The notes under the pieces were generated by a model, which had not been told where the DNA came from, did no database searches, and worked only from the letters and a program-made list of their open reading frames with translations. A stretch of 64,000 bases of DNA from Gordonia terrae (GTDB lineage Bacteria > Actinomycetota > Actinomycetes > Mycobacteriales > Mycobacteriaceae), in contig NZ_CP016594.1 of the NCBI RefSeq assembly GCF_001698225.1, positions 372,001-436,000 on the forward strand. The letters are read 5' to 3'. Made by a program: the position numbers and the translations under genes. Position 1 is the stretch's first letter, and every line of letters begins with the position of its first letter. Shown here piece by piece: positions 59,207 to 64,000 of this stretch.

Positions 59207-59875
59207 TCAGCCGATGGAGAACGGCTTGCCGTAGAGGTTCACCTTCTGGTGCACCTCGCCGGTGGTCTCGATCGTGGTGAAGGCACGGGCCTGGGCGTAC
59301 CCGCCACAGTTCTGCACATCGATCTGGGCGTCGTCGTAACCGAGATGGTAGGTGCCGGCCTTCTCGATGTTCTTGGTGTTCAGCACCACGAACGTGACGT
59401 CGCCGGCGGCAAGTGGAACGGTCAGGGTGCCCGAGAGCGACGGCGCGGTCGGGGTCAGCGAGCCGGACAGCCCGCCCTGGAGGCCCTTGATGTTCACCTG
59501 GCATCCGATGATGTAACCGGTGGACAGTGTGGCGGCGGCGCCGTTCGTCGCGGTTCCATTGCTCCCCGGTAGTGTCGTCTCGCCGGCCGCACCGACACTC
59601 GGCCCTGCCTTGGCGGGCTTGAGATGTGGTGCGTACAAGGTGATCTGGCCGCTGACCCAGGTGGTCCTGGACACGCCGTTCGCGGCCATCGACGCCGAGA
59701 CCCGGGCGCTCTCCTCGGACCGGACGATCTGGATGCCCTCACCTTTCGCGGTGCCGCCCGGAAGTCGGACGAATGCGTCTGCGCCCGCCGACGCGGCGCC
59801 GGCGAGCAGCGCGGCAGTCACCGATCCGCCGATGAGTGCGGACAGTCCGACGGCCCGCAAGGTTCGTTGTGTCAT
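59207..59875 (-). CDS. MspA-family outer-membrane porin, copy 2
   Basis: 222 aa. Signal peptide MTQRTLRAVGLSALIGGSVT...AGADA. Shares with copy 1 the spine SEESARVSASMAANGVSRTT, WVSGQITLYA, STGYIIGCQVNIKG and CGGYAQARAFTTI, and the ending YGKPFSIG (copy 1: YGKPFSMG). A Gly/Ala/Thr-rich insertion (TTLPGSNGTATNGAAATLST) sits where copy 1 has a shorter loop. First gene of the porin pair. The two are old paralogues, not a recent duplication. Confidence 0.92.
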   Translation of the reverse strand: MTQRTLRAVGLSALIGGSVTAALLAGAASAGADAFVRLPGGTAKGEGIQIVRSEESARVSASMAANGVSRTTWVSGQITLYAPHLKPAKAGPSVGAAGETTLPGSNGTATNGAAATLSTGYIIGCQVNIKGLQGGLSGSLTPTAPSLSGTLTVPLAAGDVTFVVLNTKNIEKAGTYHLGYDDAQIDVQNCGGYAQARAFTTIETTGEVHQKVNLYGKPFSIG

Positions 59876-59898
59876 CTCGTGCTCTCCTCGTTTCGTCT

Positions 59899-59916
59899 CC
59901 CCGTCCGCGGACGGGG
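59899..59916. promoter_or_regulatory. Perfect 18-bp palindrome in the porin 5' region
   Basis: CCCCGTCCGCGGACGGGG lies 24 bp upstream of the porin copy-2 ATG, inside its probable 5' UTR. It could be a stabilising hairpin or a regulator site. Confidence 0.45.
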
Positions 59917-60030
59917 TGTCGCACTGCGTCGAGAACTCATCGCAGGGGGATGAGCCCGTCAGCTGCGGCAGGGTGGCGATCGTAGGTGAACGTACCCTAA
60001 ATAGAAGATGAGTGAAAAACTATGTAGGGG

Positions 60031-60068
60031 TTGACACACACCCCTCGAATAAAGGTAGCCTAACCTCT
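60031..60068 (+). promoter_or_regulatory. Promoter with overlapping IdeR iron box
   Basis: TTGACA (60031-60036) with TAGCCT (60056-60061) as -10, spacing 19. Read on the minus strand, 60050-60068 is AGAGGTTAGGCTACCTTTA, 14 of 19 matches to the IdeR consensus with a perfect AGGTTAGGCTA core. It overlaps the -10, so iron repression of rightward transcription is predicted. Confidence 0.8.
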
Positions 60069-60102
60069 GTAAGGCGGTGGGCTCCTCCGGCGTTCGCGGG
60101 TT

Positions 60103-60858
60103 GTGGTTCACGCACTGTGTGTCGGGTTCGACTGCAGCGCAGACGAACTCGTTGACCATCGGGGATGTGTGACTCGGACGTCGACTTCGTGCTCGCTGCT
60201 GGGAGCAGCCCACGACATTCACGGTGCATTGCCCGCAGTGCACACCGGCGACGTCGTCATCGACTTCGAACGCTTCTATGAGTCCGTGGAGTGGATGGCC
60301 GAGCAACTGGTCTTCTGCGGGGTCACTCCCGGGAGCCGGGTGGCACTCGCGATCCACACGGGTTGGGAGTTCGTCCTCGCGTGGCATTCGTTGCTGGAGG
60401 CCGACGTCGTGACGGTCCCGATCGTCCTCGGCCCACGCTGCAATGCGGTCGGCACTCAGGATGTCGGTTTCGTCTTCGCCCACATCGACCAGTGCGTCGA
60501 GGTCGAGGACTTCGTCGAAGCCGTTGTGCCGCCGGCTCCATCCCGGGTGCTGTACCGGGTTGCCGGTGATTTCGTACTCGTCGCTCTCGGACGGGCTGCT
60601 CCGATCCGCGAGGAGGGTGGTCTCGTCACCGACCTCGAAGCCGGGTCTGTCGACAGTGCTCGCCGCCTCGTGGCCGAGGCGGAGTGGATGGCCGAGGACG
60701 ACGGCGGTGTGCGGCGAGGTGTCCGTGTCCGACTGGAAGGGGATCTCGCCACCCGCGAGACCATGGTCCGAATTCTCGCGTGTGCGTCTGCCGGCGCATG
60801 TGTGGCGGTCGACGCGCCCTTCGGGCTGCCCGAGTGGGGTGCCCCCGTCGCTCCGTGA
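60103..60858 (+). CDS. Short ANL-like (AMP-ligase N-terminal) protein under iron-box control
   Basis: 251 aa from GTG 60103; the start is uncertain. Residues 45-100 resemble the N-terminal part of acyl/aryl-CoA and NRPS adenylating enzymes: VIDFERFYESVEWMAEQLVF, CGVTPGSRVALAIHTGWEFV and LAWHSLLEADVVTVPIVLG. A second part (SARRLVAEAEWMAEDD, TRETMVRILACASAGACVAV) parallels the segment after the AMP-binding loop, but no SGTTGxPK loop, no YGxTE and no C-terminal domain exist. It cannot be a working adenylase alone. Actinobacterial half-length families like TIGR03089 exist; membership here is a guess. Confidence 0.6.
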   Translation: MVHALCVGFDCSADELVDHRGCVTRTSTSCSLLGAAHDIHGALPAVHTGDVVIDFERFYESVEWMAEQLVFCGVTPGSRVALAIHTGWEFVLAWHSLLEADVVTVPIVLGPRCNAVGTQDVGFVFAHIDQCVEVEDFVEAVVPPAPSRVLYRVAGDFVLVALGRAAPIREEGGLVTDLEAGSVDSARRLVAEAEWMAEDDGGVRRGVRVRLEGDLATRETMVRILACASAGACVAVDAPFGLPEWGAPVAP

Positions 60859-60875
60859 CCGATGCGCCCGATACC

Positions 60876-62405
60876 TCAGCCCAGCGCGGCGGAGACCCGG
60901 TCGGCGAGGTCGGTCTCACGACGCCGGGCGAGGAGGCCGAGGATGTCGTCGACAGTGGAATCGTCGGGTAACCACAATGATTCCGCGAGTATCCGGGTGA
61001 GCCGGGACCTGGTGATGCGTTCCGGGCGACGTCCGATCCGGGTCAGGATGGCGTTGCCGGGTGACGTGCTGGAGTGCTCGGCCCGTCGAACGGCGAAGGT
61101 GCTCGGTCCGAAGTCGAGGAAGACCGCCGAACCGGCCGTGAGTTCGAGTGCGTCGATGAACCGTTTGATCGAACCCGTCCGTGCCTGAACCGACGCCCAC
61201 CTGAAAGTCTGTGACCCCAGCGCGGTCTCGAGGACGACCGGTGTGCCGGGGCCGATGCCGAGGACGCCGGCGAGGGCGCTGGGAATGTTGAATCCTGTTC
61301 CGCGACACTGCGCCGGAGTGATCGTCGTCGCCCAGTGCACGACGTCGTTCTCGCGGTACAGGCCGCGTGTCCGTCCAGGCGTCCGGCGGGGCCGATGTGT
61401 TCGTTCGCGCCGGGTGACAATGCCGCCGCGGGTCTGGAACTCGCCGGCCCCGGCGTACGCACGGATGGTGGCCTCGCTGACGTCGTGACGGCCGCGGATC
61501 GTCGCGATGACGTCGTCGAGAGGCGCGGCGCCGTCGCGGTCGGACAGAATCGCATCGATCTGCAGATGGACCGGTTCGTATCGTGGGAGGCCCCACTCGG
61601 CGAGGCCATAGCGGGTGCGGTCGGTCTTGACGATACGTGCGTCCGATGCGAGGGCGTTTCGAATACTGTTGTGGGCACGCGGGATCGACGATATCGCGTC
61701 CACAATCTCGTCGAATGTCAACGGCGCGCCGTGTATCGCGAGCGTCGCGACGACGATCTCCCCCGTCGTCGAGCGGGTGGCGATCGCGTGGCCGTCGAGC
61801 ACTTCGTATCCCGCCCGCCGCAACCACCGTGCGGCCGAATCATCGGACAGGCCGAGGTGGTCGGCGATCGCGGCTACCGGGGGCACCTCGCCGGGGCGTG
61901 CCGCCGCCGCGACGGCTGACTTCGTGAACTCGGCGACCCTTCGGAGGCTGCCCCGGATGATCCAGTTCTCGCTCGTGCGCAGACCCGACGCCGCGGCCAC
62001 CACTCGCCAGCACGGGGCCTCGAGGTCGCCCACCGGTGACCCGGCGAGCGTCGAGTCGCCGGTGAGCGCAGTGGCGTCCGCGATCGGCGCGGCCCGCCGG
62101 TCGATCATCGCCGACAGCTCGGAGAGAACCGGATCGGCGTCTATCAACGAGGCCAGACGGGCTCGGAGGGAGCGATCGATCTGGGTGATCCGCTCGCGGG
62201 ACAGTCCGAGGATCTCGGCGACCTCTGACTGTGTTCGAGGGTGGGCGGCGTAGACCCGCTCGGTCAGCACCCGCCGCTCCTGGCCGGACAGTCCGGCGTC
62301 GAAGGCGGCGACCGCGTCGAGCGCCTGCCTGTCGCCCGGCGTCCGTTCCGACGCCGAGAGTCCGCTGGCATGCGCGGTCATGGGTGGTGCGTTCTCGTCC
62401 ACCAT
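60876..62405 (-). CDS. Sigma-70 region-4/HARE-HTH-like DNA-binding protein
   Basis: 509 aa from ATG 62405, GGGGGA 8 nt upstream. N-terminal region 4-like HTH: ERRVLTERVYAAHPRTQSEV, AEILGLSRERITQIDRSLRA. The middle has a second winged segment (about 225-275) resembling HARE-HTH: GAPLTFDEIVDAISSIPRAH, NSIRNALASDARIVKTDRTR and YGLAEWGL. The C-terminal ~150 residues (FRWASVQARTGSIKRFIDAL, GSAVFLDFGPSTFAV) form an unrecognised domain. There is no region 2, so it is not a complete sigma factor. Similar architecture occurs in actinobacterial proteins of unknown role; regulation of a mobile or defence function is speculation. Confidence 0.8.
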   Translation of the reverse strand: MVDENAPPMTAHASGLSASERTPGDRQALDAVAAFDAGLSGQERRVLTERVYAAHPRTQSEVAEILGLSRERITQIDRSLRARLASLIDADPVLSELSAMIDRRAAPIADATALTGDSTLAGSPVGDLEAPCWRVVAAASGLRTSENWIIRGSLRRVAEFTKSAVAAAARPGEVPPVAAIADHLGLSDDSAARWLRRAGYEVLDGHAIATRSTTGEIVVATLAIHGAPLTFDEIVDAISSIPRAHNSIRNALASDARIVKTDRTRYGLAEWGLPRYEPVHLQIDAILSDRDGAAPLDDVIATIRGRHDVSEATIRAYAGAGEFQTRGGIVTRRERTHRPRRTPGRTRGLYRENDVVHWATTITPAQCRGTGFNIPSALAGVLGIGPGTPVVLETALGSQTFRWASVQARTGSIKRFIDALELTAGSAVFLDFGPSTFAVRRAEHSSTSPGNAILTRIGRRPERITRSRLTRILAESLWLPDDSTVDDILGLLARRRETDLADRVSAALG

Positions 62406-62527
62406 CGGATTGTCCCCCGAGCACAAAGGTCCGGAGGAAGTCTGGCCTCCGCGACCGTTCCCGTTCGCCTCTCGCTTCCATAGTGTTCTGGATCACATCG
62501 ACCACCACGAATTCGGAGGCAAGTCCG

Positions 62528-63994
62528 TTGACCAGCACGTACTTCGCATGGGATCTGACCCACCGCGCCGACACCCCGTGTGTTCGCGATGACGAGGTCG
62601 CCCTGGACTACGCCGGTTTCGCGCGGCGCGTCGAGGGTGTCGCCGAACAACTCAGCCGGGGTGGCGTTCGACGCGGGGACGTCGTGGCCACCTTTCTGCC
62701 CAACCGGATCGAACTGCTGGTCACGCTGATGGCGGCATGGCGGATCGGTGCGGTTGCCACTCCGGTCAATCCGGCATTCACCCCCGCGGAAGCCGAGTAC
62801 CAGCTGACGGATTCGCGAGCACGGGTCGTCATCGGCACACGCACAGCGGAACTGGGGTCCGGACTTGCCCGGTTCGACGTGGATGAGCTGGCGACGGGGC
62901 CGAGCGCGGACTGGCGGGGCTCAGAATCGCCGTCCGCCGACGACGACGCACTGCTCATCTACACGTCCGGCTCCACCGGCAAGCCAAAGGGTGTCCGGTT
63001 GTCGCACGGCAATCTGCACTACATGGCGTCGACGATGGTCACGCACTTCGGTCTCACCGAGGCCGACCACGCCCTCTTGGTGCTGCCCCTGTTCCACGTC
63101 AACGCCATCTGCGTGAGCTTCCTGGCGCCGATGCTCGCGGGCGGACAGCTGAGCATCACCGGAAAGTTCTCGCCATCAAGGTTCTTCGATGATGTCGCAC
63201 GCCTCACCCCGACATACTTCTCGGCCGTGCCGACAATCTACGCGCTACTCGTGTCGCAGGACGGACTGACGAGCGAGGCCATCGGGTCACTCCGGTTCGC
63301 GGTCTGCGGCGCCGCCCCGATATCGAGGGAACTCCTCGATCGGGTCGAAGGCGCCTTCGGGATACCTGTCGTCGAGGGCTACGGCCTGACCGAGGGCACC
63401 TGTGCGTCGGCCTGCAATCCGGTCGTCGGAGTACGCAAACTCGGGACGGTGGGCCCCGCGCTTCCGGGCCAGCGGATCTCAGTCGTCGACGAACAGGGCA
63501 CGGAGGTGCCCACCGGTGAGATCGGTGAAGTGGTCATCAGTGGGCCGAATGTCATGCGCGGCTACCTGAATCGACCGGAAGCCACCGCGGCGACCATCGT
63601 CGACGGCCGACTGCACACCGGGGATGTGGGCCGGCTCGACGAGGACGGATACCTCACCCTGGTCGACCGCATCAAGGACATGATCATCCGGGGCGGGGAG
63701 AACATCTATCCAAAGGAGATCGAGAACGCCCTCGCGACCCACCCGGACGTGCTCGAGTGCGCGGTCGTGGGCGCGCCGGACGAGCTCTACGGCGAGTTGC
63801 CGGTCGCATTCGTCGTCGCATACCCGGGCCGCGCGCTGGACGCCGAGACGCTGGCTGCTCACCTCGCCGGTCGATTGGCAAAGGTCAAGCAGCCGAGCAT
63901 CATTCAGGTCGTCGACCAACTCCCGCGAAATCCGGTGGGAAAGATCGACAAACCGGCGCTGCGATCCGGTCTCCGAAGTCCGCAGCCCATCTGA
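62528..63994 (+). CDS. Acyl-CoA synthetase / AMP-dependent ligase
   Basis: 488 aa. Complete ANL enzyme: P-loop LIYTSGSTGKPKGVRLSHGN, VVEGYGLTEGTCASACNP, LHTGDVGRLDEDGYL, DRIKDMIIRGGENIYPKEIE and the catalytic lysine in RNPVGKIDKPALR. A TTG start at 62528 is chosen because GGAGG lies about 9 nt upstream and the reading STYFAWDL begins the domain; upstream the frame continues but without family similarity. It acts on an unknown carboxylic acid. Divergent from the sigma4/HARE gene. The stop lies 6 bp before the window end. Confidence 0.92.
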   Translation: MTSTYFAWDLTHRADTPCVRDDEVALDYAGFARRVEGVAEQLSRGGVRRGDVVATFLPNRIELLVTLMAAWRIGAVATPVNPAFTPAEAEYQLTDSRARVVIGTRTAELGSGLARFDVDELATGPSADWRGSESPSADDDALLIYTSGSTGKPKGVRLSHGNLHYMASTMVTHFGLTEADHALLVLPLFHVNAICVSFLAPMLAGGQLSITGKFSPSRFFDDVARLTPTYFSAVPTIYALLVSQDGLTSEAIGSLRFAVCGAAPISRELLDRVEGAFGIPVVEGYGLTEGTCASACNPVVGVRKLGTVGPALPGQRISVVDEQGTEVPTGEIGEVVISGPNVMRGYLNRPEATAATIVDGRLHTGDVGRLDEDGYLTLVDRIKDMIIRGGENIYPKEIENALATHPDVLECAVVGAPDELYGELPVAFVVAYPGRALDAETLAAHLAGRLAKVKQPSIIQVVDQLPRNPVGKIDKPALRSGLRSPQPI

Positions 63995-64000
63995 TCCTCA

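Noticed and set aside
62480..62528. CRP/GlxR-like site TGTTCTGGATCACA before the acyl-CoA ligase
   Set aside because: The spacing between half-sites (4 nt) does not fit the TGTGA-N6-TCACA consensus.
1..64000. CRISPR array, rRNA genes or intact insertion sequences
   Set aside because: I saw no regularly spaced identical repeats, no rRNA segments and no transposase-like ORF.

Overview
The window comes from a high-GC, mycolic-acid-containing actinobacterium, most likely Gordonia or a close relative (inferred from gene content, not proven). The markers are dprE1, a Wzm/Wzt/GlfT1 galactan module, tandem MspA-type porins, an MmpS/MmpL pair, a mycolyltransferase-like esterase and the proteasome activator Bpa. 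From memory, the backbone genes follow, in reverse order, the Mycobacterium tuberculosis stretch Rv3790 (dprE1), Rv3789 (gtrA), Rv3783-Rv3781, Rv3780 (bpa), Rv3778c, Rv3777, Rv3772, Rv3754 (tyrA), Rv3753c and Rv3752c (tadA), with accessory blocks set between them.

Layout. 1-6.2 kb: the end of dprE1, an AurF-like diiron protein and an eat-eutB-eutC ethanolamine operon. 6.4-12.6 kb: a TetR regulator, then an IdeR-boxed siderophore uptake operon (lipoprotein, two permeases, ATPase, siderophore-interacting reductase) and an AhpD-like protein. 12.8-17 kb: an mmpS-mmpL operon, then two decayed divergent genes (SnoaL-like and MerR-like). 17-22.7 kb: an arginase-fold protein, two CrtI-like FAD enzymes, an aldo/keto reductase and GtrA. 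22.8-28 kb: a Dpp/Opp-type peptide importer whose second permease and both ATPases are one polypeptide. 28-31.8 kb: an LLM oxidoreductase, an HxlR regulator divergent from a thioesterase, and a DHA2 exporter. 32-38.2 kb: glfT1-wzt-wzm, bpa, a PLP enzyme, a MarR regulator and a quinone oxidoreductase.

38.2-40.7 kb: tRNA-Ser(UGA), a strong terminator and a low-GC AlbA_2/Schlafen-like ATP-binding gene that looks acquired. 40.7-50.6 kb: xthA, a methyltransferase divergent from an HxlR regulator, an ABC-2 exporter, CorA, an unknown protein, a thioesterase, a mycolyltransferase-like esterase and a HisC-type aminotransferase. 50.7-53.5 kb: tRNA-Ser(GCU), tRNA-Arg(ACG) and helR preceded by a rifamycin-associated element. 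53.9-58.3 kb: a membrane-anchored MmpS-like protein, a glycolipid-binding-domain protein, tyrA, the tadA pair, a small 20-residue-repeat protein and CsbD. 58.3-64 kb: tRNA-Ser(CGA), two MspA porins, an iron-boxed short ANL-like ORF, a sigma-region-4/HARE-like regulator and an acyl-CoA ligase.

Recurring themes are start codons 6-8 nt after a TANNNT -10 element (leaderless transcription), 4-bp ATGA/GTGA overlaps inside operons, and dispersed long palindromic repeats between genes. The least explained elements are the lone AlbA_2 gene with a palindrome over its start, the iron-boxed half-length ANL protein, the sigma4/HARE protein, and the decayed pair at 16.2-16.9 kb.
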